Shown one piece after another: positions 46,057 to 53,737 of a stretch of DNA of 64,000 nucleotides; position 1 is the first letter of the stretch; every line of letters starts with the position of its first letter. The stretch is taken from assembly GCF_000744095.1 (NCBI RefSeq), contig NZ_JQLI01000004.1, positions 372,001-436,000 of the forward strand, written 5' to 3'. The position numbers and the translations under genes are program-made. The stretch is from Cupriavidus necator A5-1. Its GTDB lineage: Bacteria > Pseudomonadota > Gammaproteobacteria > Burkholderiales > Burkholderiaceae. Below the pieces are notes generated by a model, which saw only the letters and a program-made list of their open reading frames with translations, did not search any database and was not told the DNA's origin.

Positions 46057-46688
46057 CCATGCAGCCATTTACCGTCGTCACCGGGCCGGCCGCACCGCTG
46101 CTGCGCGCCAATATCGATACCGATGTCATTATCCGCATCGAGCATCTGACGATGCTGTCGAGGAAGGAACTGGGTCGTTATGCCATGGAAGTCCTGCGCT
46201 ACCTTCCGGATGGCAGTGAAGATCCTTCCTTCATACTGAACCAGCCTGCTTTCCGCGGCGCGCCGATACTTCTTGCCGGCCCAAACTTTGGCTGCGGCTC
46301 ATCGCGCGAGCATGCCGTGTGGGCGCTGCAGGGCGCCGGCCTGCGCTGTGTCATTGCGCCGAGCTTCGGCGACATCTTCTACGCAAATTGCTTCCAAAAT
46401 GGCGTGCTGCCAATCCGCCTGCCGATGGGCGTGGTTCAGGATCTTGCTGCGCAATGCGCTCAGGGCGAGCCGCTGAGCGTCGATTTGCAGGCGTGTGGCA
46501 TCACTGCGCCAGATGGCCGGATGACGCCGTTTTCGGTCGACGCACGGCGGCGGGAGATGATGCTGCACGGGTTTGACGAGATCGGACTCACGTTGACCGA
46601 TGCGCCACGGATACGCGCGTGGCAAGCAGCTGACAGGCTGAGTCGACCATGGGCCTGGCCAGGCGCGGCGACAGTGCCGACCCCCTGA
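46053..46688 (+). CDS. Aconitase-family small subunit (LeuD-like hydratase)
   Basis: 211 residues. Swivel domain with LLRANIDTDVIIR near the start, LLAGPNFGCGSSREHAVWAL and VIAPSFGDIFYANCFQNGVLPIRLP, as in LeuD. ATG 46053 overlaps the TGA of the large subunit, so the two are made in equal amounts. The proline-rich tail after residue 195 is dispensable-looking. It ends 28 bases before the convergent MarR gene. Substrate as for the large subunit: maleate or an alkylated maleate by context. Confidence 0.85.
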   Translation: MTMQPFTVVTGPAAPLLRANIDTDVIIRIEHLTMLSRKELGRYAMEVLRYLPDGSEDPSFILNQPAFRGAPILLAGPNFGCGSSREHAVWALQGAGLRCVIAPSFGDIFYANCFQNGVLPIRLPMGVVQDLAAQCAQGEPLSVDLQACGITAPDGRMTPFSVDARRREMMLHGFDEIGLTLTDAPRIRAWQAADRLSRPWAWPGAATVPTP

Positions 46689-46716
46689 CCAGTTGGCGCA
46701 GGCTAGCCGGCTTCGT

Positions 46717-47334
46717 TTAGCTGGCTTCTGCTTTCGTATTCTTTCCGGTGCGCTTGACCGCGTTGGCTTTCAATTCCGGATTCTGCAGCAGCGGCAGGGC
46801 GCGCTCACTGTTTGCCGTCACCTGCTCGAGAAACTTGGAGGCCGCCAGCAGCGATTGGCGGGAAACGCCATCGAACATGGCATCGTTGAACTGCTGGCGG
46901 ATCGGAGCAATGCAATCCATGGCCTTCTCGCCCTTTCGGGTGAGCAGCAACAGCACGCTTCGGCCGTCGGCGCTGTTTGGATGCTTCTCGACAAGCCCTT
47001 TTTTTATGAGGGCGCCGGCTTGCGTCGTAACGTGGGTAGAGGCCATCAGGGCGTAGTGCGCGATATCCCGCACCGTGGCGCCACCCTTGCCCTGGGAGTG
47101 GGCGATCGCCAGCAGGATCACATACTGGTTGCCGGTCAAGTCGATCTCGCGAGCGACGACCTCGAGAAACATGACCAGGCGGTCCGCAAACATCCTTGCG
47201 AGGAACAGTACATGGCGAAACTTCTCGTCATTGCCGTCCACCAGCATCGCCGCATGGGAGACGGAAGTCGCGGGCTCGAAGCTGGGTCGCGCCTGATCGG
47301 CTGCCTTGATATTGCTGCGGGCGGGTTTTTTCAT
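46717..47334 (-). CDS. MarR-family regulator, likely controller of the pyridine regulon (NicR-type)
   Basis: 205 residues. A basic N-terminal tail, a dimerisation helix, then the winged HTH with GGATVRDIAHYALMASTHVTTQAGALIKKGLVEKHPNSADGRSVLLLLTRKGEKAMD. A MarR repressor that responds to 6-hydroxynicotinate runs nic genes in Pseudomonas and Bordetella. The gene is inside the cluster, divergent from the NicD homologue, with the operator TACGAAACGTA between them, so autoregulation is likely. Start uncertain: ATG 47334, or ATG 47385 which adds 17 residues; neither has a strong ribosome site. Confidence 0.85.
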   Translation of the reverse strand: MKKPARSNIKAADQARPSFEPATSVSHAAMLVDGNDEKFRHVLFLARMFADRLVMFLEVVAREIDLTGNQYVILLAIAHSQGKGGATVRDIAHYALMASTHVTTQAGALIKKGLVEKHPNSADGRSVLLLLTRKGEKAMDCIAPIRQQFNDAMFDGVSRQSLLAASKFLEQVTANSERALPLLQNPELKANAVKRTGKNTKAEAS

Positions 47335-47400
47335 ATAGCTACCAGAAAGGCCATGTTGAAAGTATGAAGGTCCAAACAGTCGCATTATGCCAGATATAGC

Positions 47401-47417
47401 TACGAAACGTATTGACA
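47401..47417 (+). promoter_or_regulatory. Single operator TACGAAACGTA abutting TTGACA, marR/nicD region
   Basis: TACGAAACGTA at 47401-47411 is followed directly by TTGACA (47412-47417), the same junction as at 27281 and 51258. There is no second copy 21 bases away and no good -10 at 17 bases, so this site may serve the leftward regulator gene as well as or instead of nicD. Confidence 0.65.
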
Positions 47418-47475
47418 TGGCGACGCGAGCAAGCGAGCGCCGACGTGATATGCGAACTGAACTCGGGGAGCAAAA

Positions 47476-48273
47476 ATGACAGATACGATGCGACAGGGCC
47501 GGCACGTGGCGGTCAATGGCGTACGCTTGCACTACGTGAGGTTCGGCCGCGGCCAGGCGCCGCTGGTCTTGTTGCCCGGCATCACGAGTCCGGCTGCGAC
47601 ATGGGAGTTCGTAGCCGAACGATTGGCGGCCTTCTGCGACGTCTACGTCATGGATATCCGCGGCCGCGGGCTGTCTCAGGGCGGAGCCGAGCTTGGCTAT
47701 CGCCTGGACGACTATACCGCGGACATAGAGGGCTTCATCCGGGCCGTAGGGCTGGAGGCACCGGCAGTTCTCGGCCACTCCATGGGCGCTCGCATTGCAG
47801 TGCGTCTTGCCGCTCGCTACCCGTCGAGGATCGGCAAGCTCATTCTGGCTGATCCGCCTGTCTCGGGACCTGGCCGTCGGCCTTATCCGATCCCGCTCAG
47901 TTTCTACCTCGATTCTCTTGATGCCGTGGGCCGTGGACTGGGTTACGACGAGATGAAGGTTGGCCTGCCCTGGAGCGATGAGCAACTCGAACAGCGCATG
48001 GAGTGGCTGCCGACGTGCGACCGCACGGCCATTATCGAGTCGCACAAGTCATTTCACGAAGAGGATATCCATCGCGACCTGCCGGACATCGCCACCACGA
48101 CCCTGTTGTTGTATGCGGAGAAGGGGGGGACGGTGTCGGATGAGGATGCAGATGAGATAACGGGGGCGCTCAGAGACTGCCAGAAGGAGCGCATCGATGG
48201 CGCCGGTCATATGATTCCATGGGATCGCCTGGAAGCCTTTGTATCCTCGGTGCAGCACTTCCTCGCCGATTGA
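47476..48273 (+). CDS. nicD: N-formylmaleamate deformylase-like alpha/beta hydrolase (NicD homologue)
   Basis: 265 residues. Catalytic triad S102 (GHSMGAR), D126 (ILADPPVSG) and H245 (GAGHMIPW), at almost the same positions as in P. putida NicD; LLPGITSPAATWEFVAERL, DVRGRG-like MDIRGRGLS and PPVSGPGRR are shared. NicD removes formate from N-formylmaleamate. The gene stands apart from nicX and nicF, next to the regulator, with the operator in front. Confidence 0.87.
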   Translation: MTDTMRQGRHVAVNGVRLHYVRFGRGQAPLVLLPGITSPAATWEFVAERLAAFCDVYVMDIRGRGLSQGGAELGYRLDDYTADIEGFIRAVGLEAPAVLGHSMGARIAVRLAARYPSRIGKLILADPPVSGPGRRPYPIPLSFYLDSLDAVGRGLGYDEMKVGLPWSDEQLEQRMEWLPTCDRTAIIESHKSFHEEDIHRDLPDIATTTLLLYAEKGGTVSDEDADEITGALRDCQKERIDGAGHMIPWDRLEAFVSSVQHFLAD

Positions 48274-48299
48274 CCATCACTTTCTGGTGTTCACATATA

Positions 48300-48350
48300 T
48301 ACGAAATGTAGTTAAAAAACATACGATGCGTATATTTATGTGCTAGCATA
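48300..48350 (+). promoter_or_regulatory. Two operators and extended -10 before the hydroxylase large subunit
   Basis: TACGAAATGTA (48300-48310) and TACGATGCGTA (48322-48332), centres 22 apart. Seven bases later comes GTGCTAGCATA (48340-48350), which contains the extended -10 TGC-TAGCAT. The leftward NicC promoter has the identical 11-mer at the identical 7-base distance. Confidence 0.72.
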
Positions 48351-48475
48351 CTTCAAACTCGATGCGGCGCCATGCAAGGTCCATCAAGGCAAAGCCGGCG
48401 CACCGGCTACCACAGCCTCGTCCGTGCAATCCAGCCGTAGCCAGACGCCCTGAACATTGACCATCGGTGAACGAT

Positions 48476-50860
48476 ATGAGCGATCCAACCGCAACTACAG
48501 GCATTCAAGGCCGCTACGTCGGCACAGCCGTCCCGCGACGCGAAGACGAGCGTCTTCTGCGCGGCCAGGGGCGGTACATTGATGACTTGCCCGAGCCATC
48601 GGGTCTTCTCTACATTGGCTTCCTGCGCAGTTCTTACGCACACGCCATGGTCCGTTCCATCAACGCGGACGGCGCTAAGGCGCTGAGGGGCGTCACCGCA
48701 GTCATTACCGGCACTGACGTCGCCGGTTGGACGCAGCCCATGGCAACGCCGGTACCGGGGGACAAGAAGCTGCTGCGCTATAACATGGCGCTGGACCGGG
48801 TGCGCTATGTGGGCGAGCCAGTCGCGGCGGTGGTCGCCACCGACCCCTACGTGGTCGAGGACGCGCTCGAGCTCATAGAGGTCGACTACGAAGCGTTGCC
48901 AACCGTGGTGTCGATCTCGGAAGCGCTGAGTGAAGACGGGCAGCGCTTGTATGACTATCTTCCCGGCAATGTCGTTTTCGAGGCGAAGTATTCGGTCCCT
49001 GGGACCGATGAGGCGTTTGCCCGGGCAGCGCACGTCTTCGCCGATACATTTTCCAGCACCCGGTTGTCCGGAGTTGCCATGGAGACACGCGGCTTTCTGG
49101 CCAGCTTCGACAAGGGTCAGAACAAGCTCACCTTGTGGTCGACCGCACACTTGCCACACAAGGAGCGATGGGAGGTGGCCGACGCCCTGGGCTTGCCGGA
49201 GAAGAACGTGCGGATCATCTCGCCGGACGTCGGCGGAAGCTTTGGACTCAAGACGGTAACGCACCCTGAGGTCGTCGCCGGCGCAGCGATTTCGCGCCAT
49301 CTGGGCCGACCGGTCAAGTGGGTGCAAGACCGCCAGGAGGATCTCGCGCTGATGCACGGGCGGGACTTCCAGTTCCGCGTCGAACTAGCCGTGGATGACC
49401 AAGGGATGATCCTCGCGGTGCGCAACAGGCCTGTCGTGAATGTCGGAGCTTACCCATTGTGGGTGACAACTGCGGGTCTGGACGCGGCGGGTGCCGGGCA
49501 TCACATGATGGGGCCCTACAAGGTTCCTTACTATGCCTATGACGCCGTCTCCGTGGTGACCAACACGGCGCCTACCGCGTCGTACCGGGGCGTCGCCGCG
49601 CCGATTTGCACCTTTGCGATGGAGAGCCTGCTGACCAGGGCGGCTGAGCAACTCAAGATCGACCCGGTCGAAATAAGGAAGCGCAATCTCATTACCAGGG
49701 AAGACCTTCCATACACCAATGCCGTCGGTGTGACCCACGATACGGCAAGCAATGTGGAGTGCCTGGAACAGGCGCTCGAACGCTCAGGGTTCATTGCCTT
49801 CCGCCAGGAAAAATCCGGAAAGCCAGGCCCGGACGGAAAATTGCGCGGCATGGGCCTGGCTTGCATGGCCGACCATACCGGACAGGGTACCTCCATCACT
49901 CGCATGCGCGGGCAGGCATCGCGATGGCCGGGTTACGACGGCGCCCTCGTGAAAATCGAACCGGATGGCAAGGCAAGCGTCCACCTGAGTGTCGCCTCAC
50001 AGGGACAAGGGCATGCGACGGTATTTGCCCAGCTGGCTGCGGATACGCTAGGCCTTAACATCGAGGATGTCACGGTGGAATCCTCCGATACCGCAAACGT
50101 CCCATTTGGAACGGGCGCCGGCGCCAGCCGCGGTGCCGTGGTGGCCGGCGGGGCTGTCATCAAGGCATGCACGCGCCTTGCGGAGAAGATGAAGCGAATC
50201 GCAGGATACCAACTGGAAGTCAGCCCGGAAGATATCTCGCTCTCTCAAGGCAAGGCCTCTGTCAACGGCGTGCCCGGCATGTCGGTCACGATAGAGACGA
50301 TCGCGCAGACAGCGTACATGATCGGAATGGGTGACATGCCCGAGGGCGAAACGATTGGCCTGGACGCGCTGGAATTCTACGATCCGCCCTCGTCCACGTA
50401 CTCCATGGCTTGCCATGTTGCCCAGGTGGCGGTGGATCCAGGAACCGGGCTTGTTACCGTGGAGCGCTACTACGTCGTCCACGACTGCGGGCGAGTACTG
50501 AATCCGCAGATCGTCGATGGACAAGTGGTGGGAGCAATTGTCCAGGGCATTGGGGCCGTACTGATGGAGGGCGCTCGCTACAGTGAGGATGGGCAGCCCG
50601 TAGCGACGACTCTGCTTGATTACACCATACCCACAATGCTTGACGTGCCAGAGATCGTGGTCGATCACATCGAGACACCATCGACGTTCACGCTTGGCGG
50701 CATGAAAGGAGCGGGGGAGAGCGGCGCCGTTGGCGTGGTTCCGGCGCTCATCCTTGCGGTCACCGATGCCTTGTCGGCCTACAAGCCTCAGATCACGACT
50801 ATGCCGCTGACGCCGAGCAATGTCCTGAAGCTGATGGGCGTAGTGGGGACGGCTTCCTGA
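48476..50860 (+). CDS. Molybdopterin-binding large subunit of the cluster hydroxylase (CoxL-like form II)
   Basis: 794 residues from ATG 48476 (GTG 48467 possible). Two N-terminal xanthine-oxidase domains (RREDERLLRGQGRYIDDL, YVGEPVAAVVA), then Moco domains with DVGGSFGLK, ASYRGVAAP, SQGQGHATVFAQ and the active-site Glu in MKGAGESGAVG. It lacks the CSFR loop of true CO dehydrogenase, so it is a form-II hydroxylase. No Tat signal, unlike the Mo-enzyme at 19669. Its partner subunits are at 39015 and 39487. Predicted role: ring hydroxylation of a pyridine. Confidence 0.9.
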   Translation: MSDPTATTGIQGRYVGTAVPRREDERLLRGQGRYIDDLPEPSGLLYIGFLRSSYAHAMVRSINADGAKALRGVTAVITGTDVAGWTQPMATPVPGDKKLLRYNMALDRVRYVGEPVAAVVATDPYVVEDALELIEVDYEALPTVVSISEALSEDGQRLYDYLPGNVVFEAKYSVPGTDEAFARAAHVFADTFSSTRLSGVAMETRGFLASFDKGQNKLTLWSTAHLPHKERWEVADALGLPEKNVRIISPDVGGSFGLKTVTHPEVVAGAAISRHLGRPVKWVQDRQEDLALMHGRDFQFRVELAVDDQGMILAVRNRPVVNVGAYPLWVTTAGLDAAGAGHHMMGPYKVPYYAYDAVSVVTNTAPTASYRGVAAPICTFAMESLLTRAAEQLKIDPVEIRKRNLITREDLPYTNAVGVTHDTASNVECLEQALERSGFIAFRQEKSGKPGPDGKLRGMGLACMADHTGQGTSITRMRGQASRWPGYDGALVKIEPDGKASVHLSVASQGQGHATVFAQLAADTLGLNIEDVTVESSDTANVPFGTGAGASRGAVVAGGAVIKACTRLAEKMKRIAGYQLEVSPEDISLSQGKASVNGVPGMSVTIETIAQTAYMIGMGDMPEGETIGLDALEFYDPPSSTYSMACHVAQVAVDPGTGLVTVERYYVVHDCGRVLNPQIVDGQVVGAIVQGIGAVLMEGARYSEDGQPVATTLLDYTIPTMLDVPEIVVDHIETPSTFTLGGMKGAGESGAVGVVPALILAVTDALSAYKPQITTMPLTPSNVLKLMGVVGTAS

Positions 50861-50920
50861 GATTGGTGCGGATACGGCAGGGTTGGCAATGGATACTTCT
50901 GCAGGCGTCGAAGGCGTCTG

Positions 50921-51169
50921 AAGATCTGCGAACCCCTGCCGTCGTACCAGGAACTTGTCAATGCACTGGCTCTGCTGCTGGCGCAGACCAGGCCATCGGT
51001 TCTCGTGGGCCATAGCATCGGCCCCGCTGTCGCGCGCAAGCTCACCGAGCGCCATCCCGAGATCATTCTCGCTGTCGCGGCCTGGCCCCGCGCTTTTCAG
51101 CGCTATTTCGCCTCTCTCGTTCTGTATGGCCCACCCACAATGCGTTGCCCGTCAGCACCGTCCTGGTGA
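50921..51169 (+). pseudogene. Alpha/beta hydrolase remnant
   Basis: An open stretch without its own start encodes a nucleophile elbow and flanks (YQELVNALALLLAQ, SVLVGHSIGPAVARKL, PEIILAV) and then stops at 51167-51169. Only about 80 residues of a normal 260 to 280 are present; the oxyanion N-terminus and the His-bearing C-terminus are missing. It is a gene relic between the hydroxylase and the porin, possibly a duplicate deformylase-type hydrolase. Confidence 0.65.
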
Positions 51170-51257
51170 AATTCGGCATCGTCGATCAATTTTGGTGACG
51201 CACAAAGAGTGCGTATGCCCAGTGTGAGTGCGGCCTTCCTCGTTCTGACAAAATAGC

Positions 51258-51297
51258 TACATATCGTATTGACATACATACGAACGGTAGCTAAAGT
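51258..51297 (+). promoter_or_regulatory. Porin promoter with two operators
   Basis: TACATATCGTA (51258-51268) abuts -35 TTGACA (51269-51274). The spacer of 17 contains TACGAACGGTA (51279-51289), and -10 TAAAGT is at 51292-51297. Centre spacing is 21, as at the two Bug promoters. Confidence 0.77.
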
Positions 51298-51391
51298 TTT
51301 TTCGTCGCATCAGGAAGGGAAGACTCCTGAAACTACAGCGCGATCCAACGAGCCAGCAACACAGAACTAGCCACAGGAGAGAGGGAACAGT

Positions 51392-52450
51392 ATGCGTAAG
51401 ACAGTCACGGCACTGATCGCCATCAGTGCCGCAGGAATTCCTTTTGCCGCGCAGGCCGATGTAACGCTGTACGGCCTGATCGACACGACCATCCGTTTTT
51501 CCACCAACGAGAATGCAGCGGGTGATAACAAGTGGCAGATGTCGGACGGTCTGATTACAGGTAGCCGTTGGGGTATTCGCGGCACCGAGGACCTCGGCAA
51601 CAACCTCAAGGCCTGGTACATCCTCGAGTCGGGCTTTGCGCCGGATACCGGTGCGAGCCTGCAGGGCGGCCGCCTGTTCGGTCGCTTCGCGGTAGTCGGC
51701 CTGGACGGCGATTTTGGCAAGATTGTGTTCGGACGGCAGTACACGCTCGCCAGTGAGATCATCGGTTCCTACGATGCCATGTCAGTGCCCAACCACGGCA
51801 TTATCGGCTTCCAGGGGGGCAACTATACGGGGCTGCGCTACGACAACACCGCCAAGTACATCAAGTCTTTCGGGCCACTGCAAGTAGCGGCTGCATACAC
51901 GTTTGGAGAAGTTGCAGGAAACTTCTCAGGCAACAACGCCACCGCCGGCTCTTTGGTCTACAGCTCCGGGCCGCTGGAGATCGGTGGGGTTTATCAGGTC
52001 ACTCATGACGTCTCTACTGCCTACTTCGGCGCGGTGCCGCCGTCTCAGGCCAGCAAGCAAACGTTCTGGAGCATTGGCGGGACCTATAAAGCACCACGCA
52101 CGCAGTACTTTCTCGGCTACACGAACAATCGCCTTGATGTAGCAGACTATCGCAATGACCTGGTTTATGCGGGCATCCGATTCAATCTGACGGGAGCGCT
52201 GGCTCTCGTGGGCGCGTTCAACTACGATTGGCTTCAGCATGCTGGCCAGGGTGGCAAGCGGTTATCAACGGCAGCGATGCTGGACTATAACTTCAGCAAG
52301 CGTACAGACGTATACCTGGAAGTTGACTACACGCATCTACGCGGTGCCTGGGTGGCCTTGAATGGCTCGCCTGGTTTCATCAGCAGCGCAAGCACTTTTG
52401 GCAATAGTACGCGCCTTGGCGTGATGGCGGGCCTGCGTCACAAATTCTAA
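51392..52450 (+). CDS. Outer-membrane porin, Gram-negative porin (Porin_4) family
   Basis: 352 residues. Signal peptide (MRKTVTALIAISAAGIPFAAQA) then DVTLYGLIDTTIRF, the invariant betaproteobacterial porin start, GSRWGIRGTEDLGNNLKAWYILESGF, GLDGDFGKIVFGRQY and a terminal Phe (GLRHKF) for outer-membrane assembly. It forms a 16-strand trimeric channel. AGGAGAGAGG lies upstream of the ATG. Its regulon-type promoter indicates that it admits the cluster substrate through the outer membrane. Confidence 0.92.
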   Translation: MRKTVTALIAISAAGIPFAAQADVTLYGLIDTTIRFSTNENAAGDNKWQMSDGLITGSRWGIRGTEDLGNNLKAWYILESGFAPDTGASLQGGRLFGRFAVVGLDGDFGKIVFGRQYTLASEIIGSYDAMSVPNHGIIGFQGGNYTGLRYDNTAKYIKSFGPLQVAAAYTFGEVAGNFSGNNATAGSLVYSSGPLEIGGVYQVTHDVSTAYFGAVPPSQASKQTFWSIGGTYKAPRTQYFLGYTNNRLDVADYRNDLVYAGIRFNLTGALALVGAFNYDWLQHAGQGGKRLSTAAMLDYNFSKRTDVYLEVDYTHLRGAWVALNGSPGFISSASTFGNSTRLGVMAGLRHKF

Positions 52451-52549
52451 TGGCATTGACCGTGCTCATTGGTTTATGAATCCATCAACTTCTGCGATGA
52501 ACTGATCGCTCTTTGCCGCAATGAATCTTGATAACCTGAGAGAACTCTC

Positions 52550-53137
52550 ATGACACGCTATCCCCCCATCGCGCCTGAAGACATGTACTACGAGCAGAAG
52601 CGCGTGTTTCAGGCCGTTTCCAGCCGCCGCAAGCCATCGGCCTCGTCGCAAGGCGGCGTCGAGGGGCCCTTCGTGCCGCTGGTGCACGTACCCGGCATCC
52701 TCGATCGGCTGCAATCGCTTGGCGAGTACTGCCGTTTCCATACGGCCATTCCGCCAAAGCTGCGAGAACTCGCAATCATGATCACAGCGCGCCACGTCGC
52801 TGCGCAGCTTGAGTTTCATGTTCATGCCATGGAGGCGCGCGAATTTGGCTTGGCAGAAGAGGCAATCGAGGCGATCGCAGCAAGGCGCCGTCCCGCGGCG
52901 ATGGATGACGACGAAGCCCTTGTCTACGACTTCTGCACTGCCTTGTTCGCAGAGGGTCGCGTGTCCGATGCCTTGTTCGATCGAGCTGCGGAGCGGTTTG
53001 GCAAGGCGGCAATCATCGACCTGATTGCAACGTGCGGTTACTACGCGACGCTAGGATTGGTCATTAACGTCGCGAAGCCGGCAACACCCGCATTCCTGGA
53101 AGGGTTCATTCCGGCCTTTCCTGTTCCGAACGATTGA
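52550..53137 (+). CDS. CMD-family protein, first of a tandem pair
   Basis: 195 residues. One carboxymuconolactone-decarboxylase/AhpD-like domain: PPKLRELAIMITARHVAAQLEFHVHAMEAREFGL and DDDEALVYDFCTALFAEGRVSD. The CxxC of AhpD is missing (only single Cys), so it is not a peroxidase; related proteins act as decarboxylases or lactone enzymes. It follows the porin by 99 bases and precedes a paralogue by 12 bases. It may complete breakdown of a pathway acid. Confidence 0.82.
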   Translation: MTRYPPIAPEDMYYEQKRVFQAVSSRRKPSASSQGGVEGPFVPLVHVPGILDRLQSLGEYCRFHTAIPPKLRELAIMITARHVAAQLEFHVHAMEAREFGLAEEAIEAIAARRRPAAMDDDEALVYDFCTALFAEGRVSDALFDRAAERFGKAAIIDLIATCGYYATLGLVINVAKPATPAFLEGFIPAFPVPND

Positions 53138-53149
53138 AGGAGTCTCCCA

Positions 53150-53671
53150 ATGCGTTTTCCAGAGCTAGCACCAGACGAAATGACGCCAAGGCAGCGCGAG
53201 GTCGCCGCGGCCATCGGCGAGCGACGGGTTGGCGGCCTTAGCGGCCCTTATATGCCACTCATCTACTCGCCGGAAGTTGCAGACCGCGCACAGTTGCTGG
53301 GGGACTACCTTCGCTTCAATCTGCGGGTTCCCGAACGTCTGCGAGTTCTGGCCGTCCTGGTGGCCGCTGGTCGGCACCGGGGCAGCGACGCTGCCTCATT
53401 TTTGCACCTGGATACCGTCCAGGAATCCGGGCTCGCGGCGTCGACTATCAGCGCTTTGTGCAACGGGCACCGACCCGACGGGATGACTTCGGATGAGGAG
53501 ATGGTCTACGAATATTGCATGGAGCTGACGCGATCTGGCCGGGTCAAGGGTGTCACATACGACAAGCTGGCGGCTCGCCTTGGCGCCGAGATCTGCCTGG
53601 AGCTTGTTGCGGTCTGCGGATACGCGTCGTTTCTCAGCATGGTGGTTAACGTGACGGAATCCCCAATCTGA
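53150..53671 (+). CDS. CMD-family protein, second of a tandem pair
   Basis: 173 residues, AAGGAG 8 bases before the ATG. It shares the layout of the upstream protein (GPYMPLIYSPEVADRAQLLGDYLRFN, RLRVLAVLVAAGRH, SDEEMVYEYCMELTRSGRV) but the conserved EFHVHA segment has become SFLHLDT, losing the first His. The two may form a heteromer with one catalytic and one non-catalytic chain. A strong hairpin follows. Confidence 0.82.
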   Translation: MRFPELAPDEMTPRQREVAAAIGERRVGGLSGPYMPLIYSPEVADRAQLLGDYLRFNLRVPERLRVLAVLVAAGRHRGSDAASFLHLDTVQESGLAASTISALCNGHRPDGMTSDEEMVYEYCMELTRSGRVKGVTYDKLAARLGAEICLELVAVCGYASFLSMVVNVTESPI

Positions 53672-53693
53672 AAGAGGGCAATTTGTCTCTCAT

Positions 53694-53728
53694 CGGGGGT
53701 GTGCCGCCGCGCCCTGGCGGCACCCCCG
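53694..53728. terminator. Strong hairpin between convergent genes
   Basis: CGGGGGTGTGCCGCC (53694-53708) pairs with GGCGGCACCCCCG (53716-53728) with a 7-base loop and one small bulge. It lies between the CMD pair and the converging IclR relic, so it can serve both strands. No T-tract. Confidence 0.65.
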
Positions 53729-53737
53729 AGGCAAGTC

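Noticed and set aside
44614..46688. leuC/leuD of leucine biosynthesis
   Set aside because: No leuA or leuB nearby, and the genes sit in the nicF-nicX arm. A maleate or alkyl-maleate hydratase is a better reading, although the true substrate is untested.
46717..48045. A 442-residue leftward open frame containing the MarR gene
   Set aside because: Everything upstream of about 47385 is the antisense of nicD. The MarR fold begins at 47334.
48476..50860. Carbon-monoxide dehydrogenase large subunit
   Set aside because: CoxG, CoxS, CoxM and XdhC-like neighbours suggest it, but the CSFR active-site loop of true CO dehydrogenase is not present and the context is pyridine catabolism.
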